Of a stretch of DNA of 64,000 nt, positions 11,476 through 20,703 are shown piece after piece. The DNA lies in assembly GCF_000143415.4 (NCBI RefSeq), contig NW_003314297.1, forward strand, positions 1,642,890-1,706,889, read 5' to 3'. Numbering within the stretch: the first letter of the stretch is position 1; every line of letters begins with the position of its first letter. The notes under the pieces are model-generated. The model searched no databases. It was not told where the DNA came from and saw only the letters and a program-made list of their open reading frames with translations. Origin of the DNA: Selaginella moellendorffii (taxonomy: Eukaryota > Streptophyta > Lycopodiopsida > Selaginellales > Selaginellaceae). The position numbers and the translations under genes are program-made.

Positions 11476-12469
11476 ATGATTCAGGCGCTGACTTTAAGCC
11501 ATAGCTCATGGCGCTCAGTGTTGGCGGCAAGGCGCAAGCTTTACTGCTGCTCTAACGGAGCGGCAAACAGGGATGCCAAGGTAACTGGCTGAACCTCTGC
11601 AATTGGGCTGATAAGAAGTTTTTGAGATGTAGGTGAAACTGCGGGCTGCTCCATGGAGTTGTGGCGTGGTGGGTAGCACGATGATAATCTACTTGGGTGG
11701 ATTACACGTTCCGCTCAGCTACAGTGGCCTTTCTATCGTCTCAACTATGCTAAGCAGCGACTGTGGGCTTGATCCCCAGGTGAAGGTAAACATGAACTGC
11801 TGTGTTTCCAACTTTCATAGCGCGTGCTCTCTTCTGTTTTGTTTTGTACAGGCAATTTCCTTGGTCGTGTTGCAGAGTGCTGAATTGTGCGGGGCGGTCT
11901 GGCTTATTGAGTCGAGCATCAGGCAGTTTGATACTAGACTGACGTGTATGAGCTTTGATCAGATGCTAAGCGGACGTAGAGGCTGTCTCCTTGCAGCCGT
12001 GATTGCTCTCTCTAGCGTCATCCTTTCGGCTCTAGCTAAGCCTGGCACGTCGGTGAGTCTAGCATGTGATTGATTTCCTTCTCACACACACCATGGAATC
12101 ATGGAGCAGGTATATCTCGAAAATAACCACTACGATCCGGCACTGAAGGAGCTTCTGGCCAGTGGTGGCGTCTCTCTATGTGCCACCGTCGCTGTCTGTT
12201 GTGGCATCACCCCTTTGCTCGAGGAATTCGTATACCGGGGATTTGTCCTCACGTCTCTGGCTGCGTATGCATCTCCTCCGTGGGCCATTATCACCAGCTC
12301 GTTGATTTTCTCTCTGGTTCACTTCAAGGCACCTGAAGAGACGCTAGTGCTGTTTGTTTTCGGCTGCATTCTGGGAACCGTGTATGCAAAGACTGGAGAC
12401 TTGGGTGCTTGCCTGGGAATTCACTCGCTCTACAATTTATTCATCGTATATTACACACTAGTGGCGTGA
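11476..12469 (+). CDS. CPBP/CAAX-type intramembrane metalloprotease, probably plastid-targeted
   Basis: CPBP proteases are multi-pass membrane proteins related to Rce1; in plants several are plastid proteins of poorly known substrate. Four exons (11476-11580, 11633-11785, 11852-12052, 12110-12469) give 272 residues. The first exon encodes a Ser/Arg-rich, acid-poor N-terminus (MIQALTLSHSSWRS) resembling a chloroplast transit peptide. Catalytic motifs are in the last exon: the EE pair in LLEEFVYRGFVL (EExxxR), the histidine of SLVHFKAPEE, and HSLYNLF (HxxxN). Hydrophobic segments flank these. The first exon is inferred from phase and splice sites and is less certain than the rest. The stop codon TGA at 12467-12469 directly abuts the RALF stop codon on the other strand. 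Confidence 0.87.
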
Positions 12470-12730
12470 TCAACTTGTGTCCCTGGCGCACCTGGTGATG
12501 ACGGAGCAGCCCCGGGCCGAAGGTACCACAGCCGTCTGGTTGCTGCTGTTGATGCTGATGCTGCTGCAGTTGTTGTTGTAGTAGGAAAGGCCGCTCTGTG
12601 GCGGGCAGGGGACACTGTCGGCCACCAGAGATGCGTAGCTTATGTAGAGGGGCTGGGATGCCTGCTGCTGCTGTGCTCCCAGCTGCTGCACAAGGAGGGC
12701 AAGAACAAGAGAACATACTAGCGCCTTCAT
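12470..12730 (-). CDS. RALF-like secreted peptide
   Basis: RALF peptides are cysteine-rich apoplastic signals read by CrRLK1L receptor kinases (FERONIA family) with LLG co-receptors. One exon encodes 86 residues. Residues 1-18 form a signal peptide (MKALVCSLVLALLVQQLG). The mature part begins with the YISY receptor-binding motif, then VPCPPQSGLSYYNNNC and RGCSVITRCAR; four cysteines are kept in RALF order. The prodomain is reduced to a glutamine run, and no RRxL site for S1P-type processing is visible, so the peptide may be released by signal peptidase alone (inference). The loop between Cys2 and Cys3 holds possible N-glycosylation sites (NSS, NQT). An upstream in-frame extension exists but would bury the signal peptide, so the start at 12730 is preferred. 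Confidence 0.9.
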   Translation of the reverse strand: MKALVCSLVLALLVQQLGAQQQQASQPLYISYASLVADSVPCPPQSGLSYYNNNCSSISINSSNQTAVVPSARGCSVITRCARDTS

Positions 12731-12914
12731 GTTGCAAAGAGATCTTGCTCTCAGTGCCTTCGGGAGACGGCTACTTAAATCGTCGGGTGGAAGTGATCGT
12801 GCATCGACATGCGACGCGACTACGCTGGGAGGAAAAAGAGGAAGCACACGTCTTTATTTGTAAATTCTGTAGTGTAGAGAGGGTGGTGGTAGTGGTGGGT
12901 ATAAACAAAGGTAA

Positions 12915-13652
12915 TTATAAAACATGAGCGCTTGTAAGGGTCCAACCGGTGTCGCCACGGTGGAGTTTCGCGTTGACGTGCTCCTCCCGAGAACCTCGCT
13001 TCACCTTAAGCACGAGATCCAGAGCATTCGTTCCCTGCAGCGGCGAGAGAAACAGTGAAAGCACATTAGAACCTTATCGGATGGTCGGTGTGTGTCAATT
13101 TCAACCTCCTCCGCCTGAGCTTTGACGACATGGTCAAGCTCGTAGGGGATGAGAGAGTTGGATCTCTGCTGAAGACCCTTCAAAGCATGCTCGGCTGCCT
13201 CGTTGATCACCACGGGATCATCGAGGGCAATGGCAGCACCGGCAGTCTCTGGAGAGCAACAAGAGAAGCAGCTCGACACACACACGCAAGGAAGAACAAG
13301 TCCGAACCTTGTTTGGAAGGCTTGAACTCCTCGAGCTTCTTGAAGCTCTCCCATGGTTTTGTCCACACCTTGGCGTCGTAGACGCCGGTACCATGCTGCT
13401 CAGAGTGAGCTTCGATGCTCAAGTGGAACATGGTCCCAGACACCACTTGTGTCTGAGCAGACACCACCCTCTTGAAGCACAGATTCGCCTCTGGGTTCTG
13501 CAAAGCCACACAATGAATGAGATTATCCCCCAACCGGACACAAAAAAAAGTACCTGGCGATTGTGCTCCTCCACAGCAAACTTGGCGTGCTCTTCAGCCT
13601 CCAAGCTGTTTGCTTCCTTGAGCGGCTTGGGAGCTCCAACCAGTGTCGTCAT
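12915..13652 (-). CDS. Phytocystatin with C-terminal extension
   Basis: Inhibitor of papain-like cysteine proteases; the extended plant type can also inhibit legumain-like proteases. Four exons (13554-13652, 13308-13497, 13106-13248, 12915-13034) give 183 residues. Cystatin motifs are present: EEHAKFAVEEHN (variant of the plant LARFAV helix), QVVSG (QxVxG inhibitory loop) and VWTKPW (second loop, PW). The C-terminal domain has SNSLIPYELDHVVKAQAE, matching the SNSLFPYEL legumain-binding motif of extended phytocystatins, followed by LDLVLKVKRGSREEH. There is no signal peptide. The exon 3 donor was set at 13106 because it aligns best; a longer in-phase alternative to about 13066 exists. It shares a 146-bp divergent upstream region with the NFU gene. 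Confidence 0.92.
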
Positions 13653-13798
13653 GGAGTCGATCTAGCTTAGAAGCGCTGCGTTGCTTGTGGCTTGACACGA
13701 GAAAACAACAAAACCCTTGCTCTATTTGCGGCTGCCACGTGGTCTTTTTATTTAGGTGCCCTACCTAGGGTTGTTGCAGAGCATCCAATTTCGATTTC
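13653..13798. promoter_or_regulatory. Short divergent promoter between cystatin and NFU, with G-box
   Basis: Only 146 bp separate the two start codons. A palindromic G-box CCACGTGG lies at 13735-13742, with a TATA-like TTTTTATTTA at 13745-13754 pointing toward the plus-strand NFU gene. G-boxes are bound by plant bZIP and bHLH factors in light and ABA responses. Control of both genes by this site is inference. Confidence 0.5.
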
Positions 13799-14687
13799 AT
13801 GGCTGCCGCAGCCGCCCAGTTTCAGGTGCGCTATCATCCTCATCACAATTGCGCACCGCTCCGCCCCTCCTTTCCCTCCTCCTCCGCCTCCTCCTCCTCC
13901 TCTCCCCCCTCCTCCTCCTCCTCCTCCTCCTTGTGCCGCGCGGGTTTGCAAGCCAGCGGACGCCTGCCCAGACGGTCCAATTCTCGTGTAAGTAAATTTC
14001 ATCATCCCGTCACCATTACAGCAGTAGCAACCGCGTTCGCTCAAAGAGGCGGTCGGACAAGATCAGGTAATTGACGAATGAGCGGCCCGTGTCATATACA
14101 TATACATGTATCTATCTTGGCAGAGGTGCGAGCTGCTGTGGCAACGCAAGAGACGGCGGCCACGGACGATGGCCTGGCACTGACGGAGGAGAATGTGGAG
14201 ATGGTGCTGGACGAAGTCCGGCCGTACTTGATGTCCGACGGGGGAAACGTGGCGCTGGAGGAGATTGACGGGTTGGTGGTCAAGTTGAAGCTGCAAGGGG
14301 CGTGCGGATCCTGTCCCAGCTCGCTCATGACCATGAAGATGGGGATCGAAGCCCGGCTCAAGGAGAAGATCCCGGAGATAATCGGCGTGGAGCAGGTGCA
14401 AGACACGGAGACGGGGCTTGAGCTGACAGAGGAAAACGTTGACAAGGTAAGCTTCCGGGGGCTCTCCATGCTTTGGTGTCACACACCCTCGTGCGCAGAT
14501 ACTGTCGGAGATACGGCCTTACTTGGTGGGAACTGGCGGAGGGGAGCTGACGCTTGTCAAGATCGATGGGCCGGTGGTGAAGATACGCATCGAGGGTCCT
14601 GCAGCCGGGGTCATGACTGTTCGTGTGGCCGTGACGCAGAAGCTGCGGGAGAAGATCCCCATGATCGCCGCCGTGCAGCTCCTCTAG
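13799..14687 (+). CDS. Chloroplast NFU (NifU-like) Fe-S scaffold protein
   Basis: Plastid NFU proteins assemble and hand over Fe-S clusters, for example to photosystem I. Four exons (13799-13985, 14022-14066, 14124-14446, 14499-14687) give 247 residues. The first 65 residues are Ala/Ser/Pro/Arg-rich with no acidic residues, a typical transit peptide. The first NFU domain starts at [23 protein letters not shown] and has the cluster-binding CGSC motif in ACGSCPSS. A second, degenerate NFU domain ([16 protein letters not shown]) lacks the CxxC pair, as in Arabidopsis NFU1-3. The exon 1 donor was set at 13985 because it alone keeps the short second exon open and in phase with exon 3. Confidence 0.93.
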
Positions 14688-14779
14688 TCAGCCAGCCAAC
14701 ACTCTTACGTTAAGATTGTTGGACCTAAACATTGTTTTATCCGACGGCGTGTAAATATACACTGCACTTTGGTCCGGCC

Positions 14780-15576
14780 ATGGCGGCTGTGTGGGGAGGC
14801 GCAGCAGCTTCCACATTCCTGAGAGGCACCGGGAGTGACAGGTGCTTGGCACCGTGGAGGGCGCCGAGCAGGGCCCATGGTGGCGGCGGCCGGGGACGGC
14901 TGGGCGGCGGGGTTGGAGTCCAGGTGTTTGCCATGGCGCCTCCCAAGCCATCCGGCAAGGCCAAAAAGGGTATGGCAGCTTGAACGAGTGATGTGCGTTA
15001 TAACTAGCTAGTGCAGTGACGGGCATGGTGAAGCTGGCATTGCAAGCGGGCAAGGCGACGCCGGCTCCTCCGGTCGGCCCTGCTCTGGGTTCCAAGGGCG
15101 TTAACATCATGGCCTTCTGCAAGGAATACAACGCCAGGACGGCCGACAAGGCCGGCTACATTATCCCCGTGGAGATTACAGTCTTCGACGTGAGCTACCT
15201 CTCTCCTCCTAGTCGAGTGACTGAAATGTCGCCAAATGCAGGATAAGAGCTTCACCTTCATCCTCAAGACACCTCCGGCGTCAGTGCTACTCCTTAAAGC
15301 CGCAGGTTTGGTCATCCCTCTTCCCCTGCGCGGCCATATGCTTATTATGTGTGACAATTCGCTCCAGGCGCCGAGAAGGGTTCCAACGAGCCCAAGCGGG
15401 TCAAAGTGGGCAAGGTGACGGCGGATCAAGTGAGAGACATAGCCAAGGAAAAGCTCCCCGACCTCAACTGCACGTCCATCGACTCGGCTATGCGAATCAT
15501 TGCGGGGACCGCTGCCAACATGGGCATAGATATCGAGCCGCCGATACTTGTCCCCAAGAAGAAAGCCGTCTTGTAG
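14780..15576 (+). CDS. RPL11: Plastid ribosomal protein L11 (uL11)
   Basis: uL11 forms part of the GTPase-associated centre of the 50S subunit. Four exons (14780-14969, 15017-15189, 15242-15305, 15368-15576) give 211 residues. About 60 N-terminal residues are Arg/Gly/Ala-rich and fit a chloroplast transit peptide. The L11 core follows: [59 protein letters not shown] and the C-terminal RNA-binding part [10 protein letters not shown]. Lengths and motifs match bacterial-type L11. It lies 92 bp downstream of the NFU stop on the same strand; both are plastid-function genes but are expected to have separate promoters. Confidence 0.95.
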
Positions 15577-15778
15577 TGCTTTGCTTTTTGAAAATCTTGC
15601 ACAGTTTTGTAACCCGTCAAGCCATGTGTCCATCCAAATTTCCCTCCTCCATCCCCTTGCCCTACTAGCTGGAAAACAACCCCGACGCCACCAGCAGCAG
15701 CAGCAGCGCAGCCTCCAACTGGTGGTAAGTAAATGCTCGCCATTCTTTTTGCTTCGTCTAGCGTAGCTTTCGCAGGCG

Positions 15779-17948
15779 ATGGAAATCTTGGACTTCTTGG
15801 AAGACCAAGAAAACGATAATTGGCGCTGCCGGAGCCACGGGTGCAAGGGCAGTGGTGAAGAACGGGTCACCCTTCCCCTGACAGAAACCACAAACCATGA
15901 CGAGGACTACTCCAAGATCCCCCTCGCTGACTACTGCAACACAGCCATATTGCAGCAGGTGAAGAGGCTACAGGGTGACGCTCTAGAGCTACGCCGGACC
16001 AACAAGGAGCTGCAGCTTCAAAAGCGTGACCTTAACGTCAAGTTGGCGGCGGCCCAAGCCCACATTTCCACCCTCCTCGCCAAGGTATACATGTATGTAC
16101 GTACTTAACACCGGTCATGGCTTTGGCTGCCTTAGAAGGACATGGCGGAGGCGGAAGCAGCGTTACTGAGGCCAGCAAACCAAGAATTGCGCAGGCAGGT
16201 AGAGGGGCTGCAGAACCAGCGCTTCAGCGAGGTGGAGGAGTTGGTCTACCTGCGCTGGGTCAATGCTTGCCTGCGCTACGAGCTACGCAATATCATGATG
16301 GACAGCACCGTCAACTGCCAGGCCATGCAGCTCAGCAAGGTCTTGAGCCCAAACTCTGGCCAGAGAGCCAAGCGACTTGTGCTCGAATATGCGGGGGCCG
16401 AGCTTGCTACGTCTCGCACTGATAGCAACGACGACGGCGATGGCGACACAACCTCCAAGTCATCAGAGTCTAGCTGTGGCTTCCCGGCGCTTGAACAGCG
16501 ACAGAATGGCAACAAGCCGAGCTTCATCAGGAAGCTGAGCCGGACGTGGTCGAGGAAAAGAAACAACTCCTTCGGATATGTTGCCAGACCGCCAGCCGAC
16601 GATAGGCGCGATACGTACAACAGCACCAGCATAGCAGAGTCTTTCCAGATTATGTCCCGCTCCATGGTGGCAGACAAGTATCCAGCTTTCAAGGACAGGC
16701 ACAAGCTGGCTGTGGACAGTGCACCTGATGCGTCCTCGTCCTCATCGTCGGCGGTGGCGGCGGCAGCAACAGCAAGTCTTTCAGCGCGTCCTCCGCCTCC
16801 TCCACCGCCACTACCAACGCCTCGTCCAGCTGTTGTGTCGTCGTCGTCCCCTCTGGCAAGCTCAAGTGATAACAAGCTCCGGTTCCAGAGAGCGCCACAG
16901 GTGATTGAGCTCTACCATGCAATGACGAAGCGTGACATCAAGAAAGATGTACCATCAACTGCGACCGCAGCAGCACGAGTCAGTGTCGATGAAGCACGGA
17001 GCAGCATTATCGGGGAAATCGAAAACAGGTCGTCTCATCTGCTGGCGGTACGTAATTTAACTACTGGGAAACTTATATCATGGCGAACAGATTAAAGCGG
17101 ACGTAGAGAACCAGCGTGAACTTGTCGTGTCCCTGGCGGCGGAAGTCCGTGCCGCAGACTACACTGAGATGGAAGACGTGCTTGCATTTGTGACCTGGTT
17201 GGATGGAGAGCTCGCTTTGCTGGTACGTGGTTGCTAGCCAGGAGCCATGCATGCTGGCTATTATAAGCTTCATTGTGCAGGTGGACGAGCGTGCCGTTCT
17301 CAAGCACTTTAACTGGCCAGAAGCGAAAGCGGATGCTCTGCGCGAATCTGCATTTCAGTACCGAGACTTGAGGAAGCTGGAGCGCGACCTGGCTTCCTTT
17401 GAGGATGACTACGGGATGAAACGCGATCCCGCTTTAAACCGAATGCAAACCGTGATGGAGAGGTACATTTCAAGGCGAGGAAGAGTCTGAAGTAAGCCCT
17501 CTCTCTGACTTGGCAGGACAGAGCACAGCATCTATTGTTTTCTACGTACGCGAGACAAAGCTGCTATTCGCTACAAAGAGTCTGGCATTCCTACGAACTG
17601 GATGCTGGATGGTGGACTCGTTGGAAAGGTAAAGCGCTTTGCTGCACCTCAAGTCCATGAATGTTTCGATCAGATGAAGGAGTCATCGGTAAAGCTGGCG
17701 GAGAAGTTTATGAAGCGAGTGGTACTCGGGCTAGATGGCGCAGGCAGCGATGAGCTTGTGGAGGAGTTTCTGCTGCTGCAAGGAGTACGCTTTGCGTTTC
17801 GTGTTCACCAGGTACTTCTTTCGTCTTATTTGAGCATATCATCTTCTTGCCCATACAGTTCGCCGGTGGTTTCGACGACAAGACCATGCAAGCATTTGAG
17901 GAGCTCCGAAGTCGCGCGCGAAAGACCACCCCTTCATGCATGTTGTAA
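15779..17948 (+). CDS. CHUP1/IPGA1-like coiled-coil protein
   Basis: CHUP1 links chloroplasts to actin; shorter relatives (IPGA1 group) act on microtubules and growth. Seven exons (15779-16084, 16136-17047, 17091-17222, 17281-17462, 17517-17628, 17674-17811, 17859-17948) give 623 residues. A 5'UTR intron (15725-15775, gtaagt...cag) precedes the ATG. The N-terminal half is coiled coil (LQQVKRLQGDALELRRTNKEL, YLRWVNACLRYELRN), followed by a Ser-rich region and a polyproline run. The C-terminal half is the diagnostic CHUP1 domain: YHAMTKRDIKKD, IIGEIENRSSHLLA, VDERAVLKHFNWPE, FLLLQGVRFAFRVHQFAGGFD. The intron 17629-17673 is only 45 nt; removing it restores alignment to the family. No N-terminal membrane anchor is seen, so the IPGA1-like group is more likely than true CHUP1. 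Confidence 0.9.
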
Positions 17949-18036
17949 CAAGGAAATTTTCAAGCTACATAATTTACTTGTTCTCCCTATTGTCGATTAG
18001 GGTGCTTGTCCCCGTCCTGATCCCAGAGCGCCAGCA

Positions 18037-20175
18037 ATGGCGGGGGGAGCAATGCTGACAATGGGTGCCAAGGCGTCGTCGTTACACAACGAGGTTGTTA
18101 CCAGCGGGGAGACGATCGCGCTTCCTGCAGCTCACATTCGGCTCCCCCGAGGCCCTTGGACGCAGGTAAGTTATTCTTGTTTACCTTCACATCACTGCTT
18201 ACTCGCACTTGGGAGTCTCTAGATTCCAGGCGGTGTCGCTGGACCTTGCGGCTTTCGGGCTGCTGGCTTGTATGGCGGACTGAGAGCACTTGGCACCAAA
18301 CCAGACCTCGCCCTGGTTGTCTCGGATGTGGACGCCGTCTGTGCCGGTGGGTCGCTTCTTTTCCTCCTTGCCCTGTGTGTCTTCTTCTTACATGGCACAC
18401 GCAGGAACCTTCACAACAAACGTCGTGGCTGCTGCGCCCGTCTTGTACTGCAAGCGCATTCTCGCGGCCTCTACCAAGGTTGGCACGATTCTCCGCTTTG
18501 TTACTGGTAAAGTTTTGGTGTGTATCCAGGCGCGTGCAGTTCTTATCAATGCGGGTCAAGCGAATGCTGCAACTGTGAGCACGTTTCTCCATGCATGCAC
18601 GCGTCACTGACGGCTTTGATCAGGGTGATGCAGGTTACCAAGACGCCCTCGACTGCGCAACTGCTGTTGCAAAGGTAGACGTCGCTTGCTCCTGCGCGGG
18701 ACTTCAGTTATTTGTTTCTGTAGCTCCTCGGCACTCAACCGGAACGTGTTCTTCTCCAGTCCACCGGTGTAATTGGCAAACGCATCAAGAAGGTAAGGCC
18801 GCATTGTCTGCTTTGGAAATTCATAATCATTAACCGATTATTTCTAGGATGCTCTATTAGCGTCTCTTCCTCGGCTGGTGGGAGCACTTTCTTACACTGC
18901 TGACAGGTGTGCACGTTTTTCTCTTTTGTTTTCTTTTCTCATCGGACCATGGAAGTGGTGATGCTGCTGCAACTGCGATCACCACCACCGATCTTGTTAC
19001 CAAGAGTGTTGCCATCGAGACTGAGGTGAGGCTTCAGATGCATGAGTGCCTTACAAAAGCTAGTGCTGTAGGTGGGAGGAACGACCGTTAAGATCGGTGG
19101 CATGGCGAAAGGATCTGGGATGATCCATCCAAACATGGCGACGATGCTTAGTGTAATCCTTATTTGATTATCAAGAATGTCTCCAAATCTTGAGTTTATT
19201 CGCAGGTTGTAACATGCGATGCTCACGTTTCATCGGATGTGTGGCAAGATCTGGTCAAAACCGCTGTTGGCCGGAGCTTCAACCAGATCACGGTATGCCA
19301 TTCTTTTCAACAGTGAGATAAGGAGGGTAAACTCTCAGGTGGATGGAGACACGAGCACCAACGATACCGTCCTAGCACTAGCCAGCGGTGCCTCTCGTGG
19401 ACGTCTGCTCGACAATATGCAAGACCGTGATGCACAGCAACTCCAAGCCGCACTGGATGCAGTGAGCATGTTACTGCCTTGTGTTCGTGTTGACAAGCTA
19501 TTCATTGTATCTTGGCTATACAGGTGTTCCAAGGCCTGGCAATGTCTATTGCATCCGATGGGGAAGGTGCTACATGTCTTGTCGAGGTTTGTAGGCTCCG
19601 CTGCATGCACCTTTCTCACAGTCTGCTTTGATGTAGGTGGAAGTCACAGGCGCTCACTCCGACGATGCTGCAGCTGTTGTCGCTCGTTCAGTTGCTCGAT
19701 CGTCCCTGGTCAAGGTTGCGTGTTACTTTCTCTTTTTATCTTTCACTTGAGCGTTGGTGTGAACTAGGCTGCTGTCTATGGAAGGGATCCGAATTGGGGG
19801 CGTGTAGCATGCGCAGCAGGTTACTCGGGCGTTGACTTCGACCCTCAGGAGCTGGAAATCCGGCTCGGGAGTTTTGTGCTGATGCAGAAGGGGCAGCCAT
19901 TGGAGTTTGACCGGTGAGTCATCAGTTGTATGTATCTATCCAGACCTGATCCGAGGGACGCAATGCAGCGCAGCAGCGAAAGACTACTTACGTGCGGCTG
20001 GAGAAGTTCACGGCGTCGTTGCCATCACAATCTCAATCGGTCTGGATGCTGTTGTGTGACAAGTGACCAACGGAGGTGGTGCCATGTTTCAGGTGGCGGA
20101 ACAGGACGGTCCACTGCGTGGGGCTGCGACTTGAGTTACGACTATGTGAAGATCAATGCTGATTACACAACTTAA
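18037..20175 (+). CDS. ArgJ: Arginine biosynthesis bifunctional protein ArgJ
   Basis: ArgJ moves an acetyl group from N-acetylornithine to glutamate, giving ornithine and recycling N-acetylglutamate; plant forms are plastidial. Sixteen exons (18037-18165, 18223-18346, 18405-18478, 18530-18574, 18624-18674, 18724-18792, 18848-18906, 18956-19025, 19072-19152, 19206-19292, 19339-19461, 19524-19586, 19637-19714, 19768-19913, 19969-20039, 20093-20175) give 450 residues. Motifs include [32 protein letters not shown], the autoprocessing region [10 protein letters not shown] (cut before the Thr nucleophile), [29 protein letters not shown] and the C-terminal [10 protein letters not shown]. The N-terminus from 18037 lacks an obvious transit peptide, so an upstream exon may be missing. 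It starts 88 bp after the CHUP1-like stop. Confidence 0.93.
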
Positions 20176-20221
20176 TAACTCGCTTTGGTGGTACTTTTAA
20201 AGTAGGGTTCTTGGTGATGTA

Positions 20222-20278
20222 CACTTCAACAAAAAAAATTTAAATTTTTTTATTTAATTTTTTATTTATTTCTGTTCC

Positions 20279-20368
<90 letters not shown>

Positions 20369-20382
20369 CTATGTATATATAT
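20222..20382. repeat. AT-rich stretch with GT/AT microsatellite
   Basis: An A/T-rich run (20231-20276) leads into alternating (GT)n and (AT)n dinucleotide tracts (20279-20382). The tract ends exactly at the LTR of the gypsy element. Small open frames here are simple-repeat artefacts. Confidence 0.9.
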
Positions 20383-20564
20383 TGTGAGTGCTTGGAATAT
20401 AGAAGGGGAATACAAAAAATATCAATTAGCATATCAATTAGCCTAAAAACCCTAACTTATATACAAGAGCGAGTGGTCCAGATTGAAACTAATCTGATAG
20501 TTACCAAAATCTCACTACGCTAATATTAGTATACGGCATCATAGCTGTACACTTGGCTCTCACA
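20383..20564 (-). repeat. 3' LTR of the gypsy element
   Basis: 182 bp, bounded by TGTGAG and CTCACA, perfect inverted terminal hexamers. On the minus strand it contains TTGTATATAAG, a plausible TATA box. Related copies are found at 41888-42063 (same orientation) and 44151-44312 (opposite orientation). Confidence 0.9.
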
Positions 20565-20703
20565 TCATCCCCTCCTCTCGGAATAATGGAAGACCATCAG
20601 GGTTCTCTTGTAGATGGGCCAGGATCGAGAGGAATGTCAGGAGGAGGCATTGGCAGATCTGTAGGTGGTATTAACTGCTCTTGATCCCTTTGTATAAAGC
20701 ATT

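Noticed and set aside
13692-14044. Proline- or glycine-rich open frames overlapping the NFU transit-peptide exon
   Set aside because: Produced by a CTC/CCT-rich stretch coding for a serine run in the real frame.
18098-18607. 169-codon minus-strand frame
   Set aside because: Antisense to well-supported ArgJ exons and introns; no recognisable domain.
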